DNA of 64,000 nucleotides, taken from positions 3,844,001 to 3,908,000 of the forward strand of contig JABRWF010000004.1 in assembly GCA_018343915.1 (NCBI GenBank). Reading direction: 5' to 3'. A model generated the notes under the pieces. That model was not told the DNA's origin. It worked only from the letters and a program-made list of their open reading frames with translations, and made no database searches. Below, piece after piece: positions 55,345 to 64,000 of the stretch. This DNA is from Agroathelia rolfsii (taxonomy: Eukaryota > Basidiomycota > Agaricomycetes > Amylocorticiales > Amylocorticiaceae). The position numbers and the translations under genes were made by a program. Each line of letters opens with the position of its first letter. Within the stretch, counting starts at the first letter, position 1.

Positions 55345-56590
55345 TTACCACCATACATCCCTCCATCGTTTCCCAGAATATTGGCGTAGGCGGCCTTCCG
55401 ACTGGAGCAAAGGCAGGCGCTGGCAAACCATCTGATACAACTCATCCCAATCCAACTTTCTTTTGGGATGTGTCACGTTTCTAAAGTCGATGATACACTG
55501 AACAGACACAAACCGGGGCTGAGCAAGGACGACCTCCAGCCCTGACCAGTCCATCGAATCTAAATCTTGGCCACCTGTTACGGTCAGCATCATTTCTACT
55601 TCGACCAAGTTTGGAGAGACGACATTGTCTATCAGCTCGGGAATGCAGCTTTTCTCTATAAGTGCCCTCTCGCTCAAAGGTATATTCTTGAAACGCAAGA
55701 CACGGATATGACTAGCCTTGGCCAGATCGATGCAGTTCAGACATTCTGCGGATGAAGACCATGTCAAAAACCAAATTTTGGATATAGTGAAATCAACGTA
55801 ACCTGCACTCGTGCCGGCTTCGCTCCGGGAAAACAAAATGGATAGTGCGCTCAGCGTGGGCCCGTGAGCTTGCATTATATAGTTGTGTTGAGACGGCGCA
55901 TTAAATGTAAGCGGTAGTTGAACCTCGTCAAGTTGGTATGGGAAGACTGTTTGTTTGAGAAGCCAAGAGCCCAGTCCGCGCTTTACCACGACATTATTCA
56001 GGCGTAATGGTAAGTGACGAAGCCGAAGCATCCTGGATATTTCATGATCGCTGAGGTCTCGGTTGAGTGCCGAAAGGACACCGTCGAGCACAGTCAATTT
56101 ACACAGCGATGGGAAAGAGCTGAGCAGCTCCATTGCCTCAGCGGGTGTGGTAAAGACCACTCTATTGAGCCTGAGATCGCTTACTGTCTGGAACATGTTG
56201 AAGATTTCCACGCCAGGATACCCTGTTCCGAACAGTTCAAGAATTTGCAAATGTGGAAAATGACCCGCAAGATCCCGCATGGCTTCGGCGAGCTGTGGTT
56301 CAGTCGCCATGAATTTAGTCAACCTGATTATGCGCACATTGTCCGCCATGCTAGGGAAGTCTGCGCCAAGAATGGAGGCATTGTTGAGCACCTGAAGAAG
56401 TGCATAGATAGATCCCGTTTGTAATTGAACAAGAATGCGATGGAAGAGGTGGTATCGGGCACGAAAGGCCCAGTCTTTGCATGTCAGAGAACAGTTTTTG
56501 AGCGCCTCCTTGTCGCCTTGGAGAAAATCAATGACATAGTCGAGTGTCTCTGGAGGCAATAAGAGTACAGCACGCCAGTATATACTGTCA
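55345..56590 (-). CDS. F-box/LRR-like protein, start unresolved
   Basis: This is a probable substrate adaptor of an SCF ubiquitin ligase. A single open exon of about 410 codons begins LLLPPETLDYVIDFLQGDKE and NCSLTCKDWAFRARYHLFHR, the F-box typical of Agaricomycete families, followed by LRR-like segments (IRLTKFMATEPQLAEAMRDL, FPHLQILELF, LRLNRVVF, ASHIRVLRFKNIPLSER) and a Trp-ending tail, with a stop at 55345. The frame stays open upstream to a TAG near 56630 without an in-frame ATG. The start must lie in an undetected upstream exon, or the gene is 5'-truncated. Such genes turn over quickly in these fungi, so its function cannot be inferred. Confidence 0.65.
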
Positions 56591-56829
56591 GTGCTAGCAC
56601 TAGACGTTGATGCAATACATTGTCTGTACTAGGCAAAGTAGCTTAATTCCAAGTTCGATATCACACAAGTGGATTGTCAGATTTATACGCTTACTTGGAT
56701 ACTTGAAGTCGATTGTGAGTTACCCATATCACTTTGGCCTAAGATGTCTTGTTGTGTGCGATTTCTTCGTACTGGTGCCTTTGCTTGTGAGCTAGTTGAG
56801 CGTAGGCTTCCAGCTGGTAGATACAGTAG

Positions 56830-56907
56830 TACTGTAGTTGTCAGACCATAAGTTCAAGCCGGTCAGAGCGTTACGCGTTACGAACTTGTGGTCTGGCAAC
56901 TACAGTA
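56830..56907. repeat. 78-bp hairpin (inverted repeat)
   Basis: Arms at 56830-56855 and 56882-56907 (26 bp each) are inverted copies with two mismatches, separated by 26 bp. The arm begins TACTGTAGTTG and ends AAGTTC. The spacer contains a tandem GCGTTAC GCGTTAC. It lies in non-coding sequence between the F-box gene and the next gene. It could be a minimal MITE relic, an RNA hairpin or a protein-binding site. Confidence 0.6.
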
Positions 56908-57886
56908 ATCATCCTGAATTGCTTCAATTTATGCGCATTTTCATCAACGCACGCAATCAAAGCGGACCGCCAAGAGTCAGGCGTCGAAAGCAAAATAAAA
57001 TACTTAAAATTAAAATGCGCTGCAATAATCACTAGCATTGATTCACTGTGGTGCCAGCACTCAGATTCTTAGATTATCCACACACGGCGGCAGCCAATAT
57101 ATGTACTCAAAAACTTATTGCTACGTAAGGTTCAAAGGTTCTCAACTTGAAAGGGCTATCAGAATTTTCTCTGGAATTCGAGGTATAGGTAATTAGCATG
57201 AGTGTAGGGCCCCACACAATAAACAAATAAAATAAATGTCCTGCATACAAGGTTATGTGGACTGGCTTCTCCCCTATGAAATATGATTATAGATAATTTC
57301 AACACCATATTGTGAATTACTGAGGCCTTGATTCATAAACGGCCTGTTCTGTTCCACTAATGACATGCTTCGATTCATGGACCACAGAATTGCTGGTGGA
57401 ATGGGGTGTGAGTTGGTCTTGTCACGTTGCTCAGGCCAGGCGAAGCATTGCCGATGGAGAGATCTTGTCGATTGCCAAACCAGGCACGTCGAGCGGAACT
57501 GAGGATGGTGCGAATAGCCTCGTTTTTTGTGGGAGCTGCTGTTGCATTACAAGGTCAAGAAGCTGATTTTCATAGGCAGATGGTCTATAAGCATCGGCCG
57601 AACCATAGTTAACGGACACAGAAGCAGACGGTCTATGTACAAGTGTTGTGGATGACCAGATAGACGTAGCACTCGATGCTAGACCACCGAGGGAATCATT
57701 GTAGAGGATCACGTGTCAAAAGATTGGCATGCACCAATAAGGGATATAGCGTAAGGAGAGAGGAGTCGTTCTTTATACAGACCGCCCATTTTTGTCGCAC
57801 ACACACTCGTTTCGCGTAGTTGCGCCATCATTTCTTCTTCTACCTTACAATCTTCTCTCTTGTTGCTCATTCTATTCGCTCCAATA
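56908..57886. other. Intergenic or 3' part of a doubtful gene
   Basis: Mostly non-coding. A minus-strand frame at 57431-57712 (SIWSSTTLVHRPSASVSVNY, GSADAYRPSAYENQLLDLVM) has a Ser/Tyr composition like the exon at 57887-58367 and may be a further exon of that gene. Confidence 0.3.
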
Positions 57887-59161
57887 TCATCTGCGCTTCC
57901 GAGTGCCATGCTTCCTCCGCGTGCCCATTGACGATGACTCGGGTGGGCTCGACCCCCGATGATCAGCCTTGACAGCAGGGGGGTTATGCTTAGGTATTTC
58001 AAAGCTAGATGGTCCATAGACAGATGATCCATAGGTAGATGATCCAGGGGCAGATGATTTATCATGATAGACATATGATCCAGCAATGCTTTGGGCATAT
58101 ATAGAATCGCCGTCATCTGAGATGTTTCTGGTGGGCCGAGTGCCAGAGGTTGAGTCCTCTAGTGCTGCTTGATCATTGGGGGGTATTGGCTTGTGTGGGA
58201 TTTCTCGATCTTGATTCCAGAGACGTGGAAGGTATAATGCAGCGGTATACAGTCCCCGATGATTGGGTTGGTTGTCTATTACTCTGTACGAATGATCTTC
58301 AAGCTCACCAGGGTCAGAGGAAATGTGTGTAGAATCGTCAAGTTTGAATATGGTGTCCTCTGGCTTCTATCTATTTAATAGTGGCCCAGTCTCGGCATGA
58401 ATCAAACGGCTGTCAACTCCTGGGAAATCGAGGAAGCATTCGCTGCCTATAAGCTGAACGAAGCCGCCGTGTCGCTGTCTGACTCCGCCACTAGTGCAGA
58501 TTTTGTATCGCTATCACTCACTGATACTTCTTCCAATTTGTCAGAAAGTATTAGGGTCAAGAGACTTCGACTTGAAAACTCACTGTGATTACTGCGCGTT
58601 AAATTATGCTCTCGAGACTGACTAAATATTTCTCCAGTGTTAGCTGGATCATGCATCTCGATTTTTAGAGATAACGGCTCGATTGCATTCTCAGAGGTAG
58701 ATCTTGGCGAGCTGTCAGAGTTAGATTCATAAAAGTCAATGTCATGGTAAAGCGGCATCGGGATCCATCTGGGCTACTATCCAGATCACTAGAGTAATAA
58801 AAATCGATATCCAGTGAGAGCGGTCCTGGAGGGATCTCGGGGCTGCTTGAAGTTATCTCGTCGTCCTTAGTATTTGCTGACCAGACGCAGATCACTAATT
58901 TGCTGATGAGGAAGATCTATCCTAAAAGCATACCTATGTCCTCAGTGTCCTATGAGGAAAGCAAATGAGCCCCATTGTGCATTCCAAGGGGCAGTTACTA
59001 CTCACCATCTTAGATGGCAATGTGGCAACAAGGTCATTGCCGCAAAAGGAAGTGCCTCCTTCGGCGGAGTTCGTAATAATGTCAACCACTTCCTCGGCTG
59101 GTCCCGACCCCCAGATTATAATAAAAAGCCTGGCCTCAAGGGCAATAGCTATAACCCTCAT
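57887..59161 (-). CDS. Doubtful Ser/Asp-rich disordered gene, possibly broken
   Basis: I do not recognise it. A possible start at 59161 gives MRVIAIALEARLFIIIWGSG, then EEVVDIITNSAEGGTSFCGN and LVATLPSKM followed by a clear GTGAGT donor. After two short introns the frame reads VICVWSANTKDDEITSSSPE and PGPLSLDIDFYYSSDLDSSP. A second, similar unit (MPLYHDIDFYESNSDSSP) follows 68 bp later in a shifted frame. A separate open exon at 57887-58367 reads KPEDTIFKLDDSTHISSDPG, SYVYHDKSSAPGSSTYGSSV and YGPSSFEIPKHNPPAVKADH, ending in a basic tail MGTRRKHGTRKRR. The composition is that of a disordered fungal protein. The frame change may mean a pseudogene, an unseen intron or a sequence error. Confidence 0.3.
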
Positions 59162-59241
59162 CTTTATTTCGCGTTTTCTTGTCTGTATTATCCTCTGTGC
59201 ACGATTTGCTACCTTCTGTCATCTGTATCAACTTTAGCTGA

Positions 59242-60519
59242 ATGTTACTCATGACCACTGGCAATAAGCCTAAAACTACCAAGGCATCTGCCCCATTTGA
59301 CAATGCCTCAGGCTCGGATGTCGTATTGCGTTCTTCAGACAACATAGATTTCTACTGCCTGAAAGCATTTCTCGCGTTTTCCTCGGCCGTCTTTAAAGAC
59401 ATGTTTGATGTGCCACAATGCCCACAACCCACCACCGCCGCCGCCCAAATCAACGGCAATAGCAGCAAGAACGGCGAAGACTGGACAGAAGACGGCAAAC
59501 CGATCATGCGCGTGAGCGAAAAGAGCGCGACGCTCTACCGCCTCCTCGCATATAGCTACCCTTTATTCATGGCGACCGACGGCCCACCGGGGCTCGACAC
59601 GCTCGATGACGCGCTCGCCGTGCACGAGGCGGCGCACAAGTACCAAATGGAGCGCGTGGAAGATTACGTGCTGGAAAAGATCACGTCTCCGCCTCTGATC
59701 GAGGAAAACCCGGTGCGGGTGTACGCGATCGCGTACCAGCGCGGGCTCACCGCCATCGTCACCAAGGCCGCGCAGTTCACGCTCGGCAGGCCTATCCTCG
59801 GCGCGCGCTACCCCGAGCTGCGGAGTACGCCGGCGATCGCGCTGCACAAGCTGCACGAGTACCACACCGCGTGCAGGGAGCGCGCGGTCGCGCTCGCGAC
59901 GCGGCCCGAGCAGGTGCTGCCGCAGGACATTCGCAGGGCGCGCCGCATGAGCCTGATGCCCCAGGGCGCTGCGGCTGGCACGCGGAGCCTACCCGCGAGC
60001 CCGGTGAGTGCTACACGCCCGCCGCTGCTGTGGCGCGAGTACGTGTGGAACTCGAGCGGGGACTCGCACAAGGTGACGTGCGAGACGGCGAGGATGCCAG
60101 AGTCCGCGATGCGCTCGCGCAAGTGGTGGGTTGATTTTATGACGCAGGTGATTAGCGCGTTGGAGAAGCATCCTGTGGGCACTTCGGTCAAGGATCTCGT
60201 TAGTGGGGCGTTGCAGAACGCGAGCCATTGCGAGTATTGTCGCGGTCGTGTTTTTGATGAGCTGCCAAGGTTTACGGATATGCTGGCGCAGCATATTGAC
60301 AAGGCTGTCTCTGAAGTGAGTTGTGCTCTTTTCCTTGAGAGACGTACTTCCCAACTAAATCCCTCATGATAGATTGCTGTCGATCTGAGTGGCGATCTGG
60401 ATCCGCCTCAACCTTCGACGCCACCGATGATCCCACACGTTCATGCATCTATCCAAAAATCTTTCGAGGGATCCGACTGGCTCATGTCTGCAGCAGAGCA
60501 GAGCGGCGTGCAGTGGTGA
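59242..60519 (+). CDS. BTB/POZ domain protein
   Basis: BTB proteins act as interaction adaptors, often for Cul3 ubiquitin ligases. The start at 59242 gives MLLMTTGNKPKTTKASAPFD (a second Met at 59251 is equally possible). The BTB fold follows: SGSDVVLRSSDNIDFYCLKA, FLAFSSAVFKDMFDVP, a low-complexity insert, then PIMRVSEKSATLYRLLAYSY, LDTLDDALAVHEAAHKYQME and RVEDYVLEKI. The C-terminal half contains AYQRGLTAIVTKAAQFTLGR and HCEYCRGRVFDELPRFTDML, common in Agaricomycete BTB proteins. One intron (about 60316-60371) joins IAVDLSGDLDPPQPSTPPMI to the stop at 60519. The exon is clearly richer in GC (59550-60160) than its surroundings. It starts head to head with the doubtful minus-strand gene. Confidence 0.8.
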
Positions 60520-60825
60520 CAGCCAACAGTTAATGAGGGAGGGGGGATGCTCACATGTACTATCATCAGTTTACACGTATCTTACATATATAGTTCTTAT
60601 CGGCGGACGTTTTCGACATTTACAACAATTCTTCACATTAGAGGATACTATTTTATTGTGTACCATCATCATTTATTGTATGTAACGATCAGAGCTATAT
60701 AGTACAAAAAAGGGGAGGGTATGAGCAAACAAGGAAAATAGGTATACATGGCATAGGTGGAAGAAGAAGAAGAAAAAGCAATAAGTTATCCCAAAAACGT
60801 GTCCCATCCCCTGAATAGTCAACAC

Positions 60826-62205
60826 CTAAATCTTCATGCCTCCAATAATACTAGGCTTCGCGTTCCAACCTGTCGAAGCAGGAACGCCTAGTGCTGTTGC
60901 GAGCAGATCCCGACAGTTACGCAGCCGCTCCCTGCGCGCAACAAACCACGAGCTCGTGTCGCACGGGACCGCCAAGGGCATAGCGACAGTCCCACGCTCG
61001 CGCGCCGTGGCCACCGTCTTGGCGAGCGTCTCCACTTCGACGTCCGAGTCTATATCGTTCAGATTCTCCTCCGCATCCGCGCCCGTCTTGTCAGCCGCCG
61101 TAGCCGTCTTCTTCGCCGTGATCTTTTTCTTCTTCTTGACGTCGCCAATAGGCTGTCCATCCGGTCCAAGCGTCACCGTGCCACCACCACCACCACCACC
61201 ACCAGCGGCTCCACCAGCACTACCACCAGCACCAGAGCCATCGGCGCTGGCGCCAGCAGCCCCACCGGCAGCGCCCGCCGACGCCGCCTTGGCCTTCTTC
61301 TTCTTCGCCTTCTTCTCAGCATCCAGATCGATCCCCCCTGCGGCAGCCGCCTCTCGCGCGAGCCTGAGCTTCTCAGCCTTTTCGCGCTCGGCTTTCTCCT
61401 TGCGCTCAGCCTTGGTCTCGCGCTTGACGGGCTCGATAAAGTTTGGGTTGTTGGCTCGGTTCCAGTCGAGGAGGAGCTCGTCAAACGGGCGCGAGCGGCC
61501 GATGATGGCGCGCTTGGCACCCATCGAGTGCGACTTGCACGTCAGCGAGCGCGTGCAGGGCAGGCCTTTGTCGTTGATCACGCCGCAGTGCTTGTCGTAG
61601 TCGACGGGGCCCTTGAAGCGACCTTTACCGTTCACGCTCGGCGCGTATTTGGCGCGCTTTTTGCCCGGCTGCGTGGGGTCGTCGCCGCCATTGCCGATAT
61701 CGGCGTGGTCGGCCTTGCGTTTGCCATGGATGTCTGGATTGCAGCAGCGGCGGCGGCAGCGACGGCGACGGCGAAATGTGAGAGCTGGCCACTTGCATGC
61801 ACAGCAAGATATTGACCTTACCTGTCGCATCTTTGCCACCTTTCTTTGCATGGCCCTTGCGTATCTTGTCACAATTGCCTATGAACAGGTCAGTCAGGAC
61901 TTTATGCTCGGAATTTGGAAATACAAAAAAGTGGGCTCGAGTGTACCAGCATGTTCAGCGAGTGAGCTCTGTATGACCGGCTTGTAGCAATCGCTACAGA
62001 TGATGATGCCCACTTCGGGCTCCATGGGATGCACACCAAACACCTTCATATCCAGAGAGGAGAGATGAACGGTTGGCAGCTGTGGTTGATCATCCTTGCC
62101 CGCCGTGGAGGATCTGGTGGCACTGGGGGACTCGGTAGGTGATGGAATTGTCCAAGAGAACGGCAGGAGGGTACTGGAGAGTGGCTTGAGGCTCAGACCG
62201 GTCAT
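60826..62205 (-). CDS. SGF73: SAGA complex subunit Sgf73 (SCA7-domain, ataxin-7-like)
   Basis: Sgf73 anchors the deubiquitinase module to the SAGA coactivator. The start at 62205 gives MTGLSLKPLSSTLLPFSW. The first exon contains EVGIIICSDCYKPVIQSSLA, ending in EHAG and joined to NCDKIRKGHAKKGGKDAT, a zinc-finger-like segment. After a further intron the sequence DIHGKRKADHADIGNGGDDP leads to the SCA7 domain KGPVDYDKHCGVINDKGLPC, TRSLTCKSHSMGAKRAIIGR, SRPFDELLLDWNRANNPNFI, with the zinc ligands C, C, C and H in place. A Lys/Glu helix, an Ala/Gly-rich tract with a poly-Gly run (61185-61206) and lysine runs follow. A conserved C-terminus WFVARRERLRNCRDLLATAL ends MKI at 60826. Confidence 0.9.
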
Positions 62206-63407
62206 ACTGCAATGCCCTCGAGATTGTATCTATCAATGTATGGGTATGTGCAGCACCCAGTGATAGACTGTTGTTGGAATCAGCAGCAGAGATTTCAAGT
62301 TGGGCGCCTAGTAGTCACTAGTAAGACAGACTTGGACAGTCAACGACGTAGTTGGTCAGCCACCGGAAGCAAAGCAGCACTTGGACTAACCATATAAGTG
62401 TTCGGCCACAGCGGCGAGTACTGACTACTACTGCTAAATAATATTACTACTGCCCCACTTTCCCAGTAAATGGAATGGTCTATAGTCTAGATATCATCAT
62501 CGCCAGATCGTGTGATTCGCCGAGCCTACCACCTAGCATTCAAACTAGTAATATATTGTATATACAGTTAGCAGCCAATTTACAGGCCCCTTGCCATTCA
62601 AGTGGAAGCACCAAGTACTAGAGGCACCGAGAGACTTTCTCAGCACACAGATCCCCGTCGAGTGAAACAAATTCATCGACATGTTCACAAGGATTCCAAA
62701 ACATGTCGCATCGTCACTTTCACGATCGCATCCCCCACCCCACTTCACCCAAGCCAGGGTCCGCTGCAGCTTGCGACGATATCCTATAGGCCGCCAAAGC
62801 CCTGGAATGAGCCTGATTGTGACTGAAGTAGGCTAGAATCCTCCACGATGCCGTTTCGACGCAGAACAAAATCAAGACGTTGCTACCGTTTAGTAGGGCA
62901 AGATTATCTGCCTTGTACTATTCCCGTCCCCTCTTGCATCATCATGCTACTATTAGCTAGCACCTCACAGTGACTTTGTTGTCTGTCAAGGCACTGGGAT
63001 AAATTGACACAACATTATTAGCATCAAGTACTGCGCAGCCCTTGGGGTTCTAACGTCTGACGCTGACACGGTCATCCCGTCTATGACTATGAACATGATG
63101 AACATGAGAATTCGGGATGGCAGCAATGTTGCAGCACGAGATCTCTCTGTCCACGGCCTGATTCCAACCAACCCGCCGTCCGCCGATAGCCCGGTCGAGT
63201 AACCCTTTAGGTCGCCCTCCAGCGATCATCATCAACCTCTTCGGTCCGAGTTACGCCTCGTCGTCCGCGGTATAAGAGCTATTCAGGGACTTCATAGCCC
63301 CAGCCTGAGCTCAATATTCCCCCTTTCCTCTGCTTCCTCTTTCAGTCATTGCTCTTGGGCTTGATCCTAATCACACCAACGTAGTACCACTTACGACTGA
63401 ACCAGCC
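62206..63407. other. Intergenic, no gene seen
   Basis: This is about 1.2 kb between the divergent starts of SGF73 and the monooxygenase, so both promoters lie here. A TATA-like GGTATAAGAG (63269-63278) lies about 130 bp before the monooxygenase ATG. No gene is visible. Confidence 0.45.
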
Positions 63408-64000
63408 ATGTACCATCCCGCCGCCCCGCTCTCTCTGGACGTGATCATAATAGGTGCTGGTGAGTACTCGATCCTTGCTCCGCATGTATATTGAATGCAT
63501 ACCCGTAGGATCCACTTTCCCCTCCTAGGCTTTGCGGGCCTATCGGCAGCATACACACTCAGCCGCTCCGGTCACCGTGTACGAGTGCTGGAGAAACAGC
63601 CCAGTCTCGCATACAACGTATGCGATGAAACCACCTTATCCGCCAACGGCGCGTAATCTCATAAGCTGGCTTTCTGCTTTTTTTTCTTCTTTCTCTTTCT
63701 GTAGCCAGGTGCAGCATTGCGAGTTCCACCAAACATGAGCAAAATCCTCGTCGATTGGGGACTGGAAGAGCAGTTGGCTGCCATATCAACCCCATCAAAG
63801 ACCACAAGCTTTACACAAAGTATGTGGAAAAACATCTGGAGCTAACCTTTTCTCTCTCTCACACACATTCGGGTTGTTTTAGTGCAAACGGGAGAAACAA
63901 TGGGGTATCTCCACTGGCCAGACGAACTTATTAGCATGTCTGGAGGCAAATTCGTCATTGCACATGTGTGTTGCATTCAGTTCTCTTTTACTTGATTTTT
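63408..64000 (+). CDS. FAD-dependent monooxygenase (salicylate hydroxylase-like), 3' partial
   Basis: The gene is cut by the window end. The start at 63408 gives MYHPAAPLSLDVIIIGAG, joined after a first intron to FAGLSAAYTLSRSGHRVRVL; together these form the FAD-binding GxGxxG fold of group A flavin hydroxylases. EKQPSLAYN follows, then after a second intron PGAALRVPPNMSKILVDWGL, which carries the usual G-A-G/A-L-P-N pattern of the family. Then come EEQLAAISTPSKTTSFTQ and, in the fourth exon, MQTGETMGYLHWPDELISMS and GGKFVIAH up to a GTGTGT donor near 63969. The C-terminal DG motif and substrate domain are outside the window, so the substrate cannot be judged. Confidence 0.82.

Noticed and set aside
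60836..61600. 254-codon + strand frame over SGF73
   Set aside because: It is antisense to the SCA7 domain and the Ala/Gly tract, and reads as low-complexity Ser/Ala/Pro.

Overview
The window is nuclear DNA of a filamentous fungus, most probably a mushroom-forming basidiomycete (Agaricomycete). Genes lie on both strands, are closely packed and carry many short GT-AG introns of about 40-75 nt. The gene set fits that group: an F-box/LRR-like protein, a BTB protein, a Zn2Cys6 regulator with the basidiomycete-style CPNG knuckle, an NmrA-like protein and an Old Yellow Enzyme. No tRNA, rRNA, CRISPR array or intact transposon was recognised.

Bases 1-15 kb are conserved housekeeping sequence: an RluA-type pseudouridine synthase (cut by the window start), the decapping activator Pat1, the elongation factor Spt5 (divergent from Pat1), a mitoferrin-type carrier, an Hpt1-like purine phosphoribosyltransferase with a 7-nt microexon, and an unrecognised multi-exon gene.

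Bases 16-36 kb are accessory and the most unusual part. Four paralogous intronless genes (16733, 25662, 28313, 33954; all + strand) encode secreted low-complexity proteins. Each has a near-identical 30-residue signal/pro-region ending in a Lys-Arg (Kex2-type) site, a silk-like Gly-Ala-Gly-Leu-Asp-Ala repeat region, a Ser-rich region and a conserved Tyr/Gln-rich C-terminal cap. Promoter, 5' leader and 3' flank are duplicated with the genes. Interspersed are a Gfo/Idh/MocA dehydrogenase, OHCU decarboxylase, a J-protein, RNA polymerase III subunit RPC4, an F-box/LRR-like fragment and an NmrA-like protein.

Bases 36-44 kb hold an anoctamin/TMEM16-like membrane protein, two unrecognised proteins and a secreted feruloyl esterase/PHB-depolymerase-like hydrolase.

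Bases 45-51 kb hold a second duplicated family: two small His/Trp-rich single-span proteins with Gln-rich tails, each with its promoter, flanking an Old Yellow Enzyme homologue that lacks two catalytic residues.

Bases 51-64 kb hold the Zn2Cys6 transcription factor, an F-box protein without a visible start, a 78-bp hairpin, a doubtful Ser/Asp-rich gene, a BTB protein, the SAGA subunit Sgf73 and the 5' part of an FAD monooxygenase cut by the window end.

All annotations come from reading the translations by eye. Splice sites are inferred from GT-AG signals and from continuity with the known family sequence.
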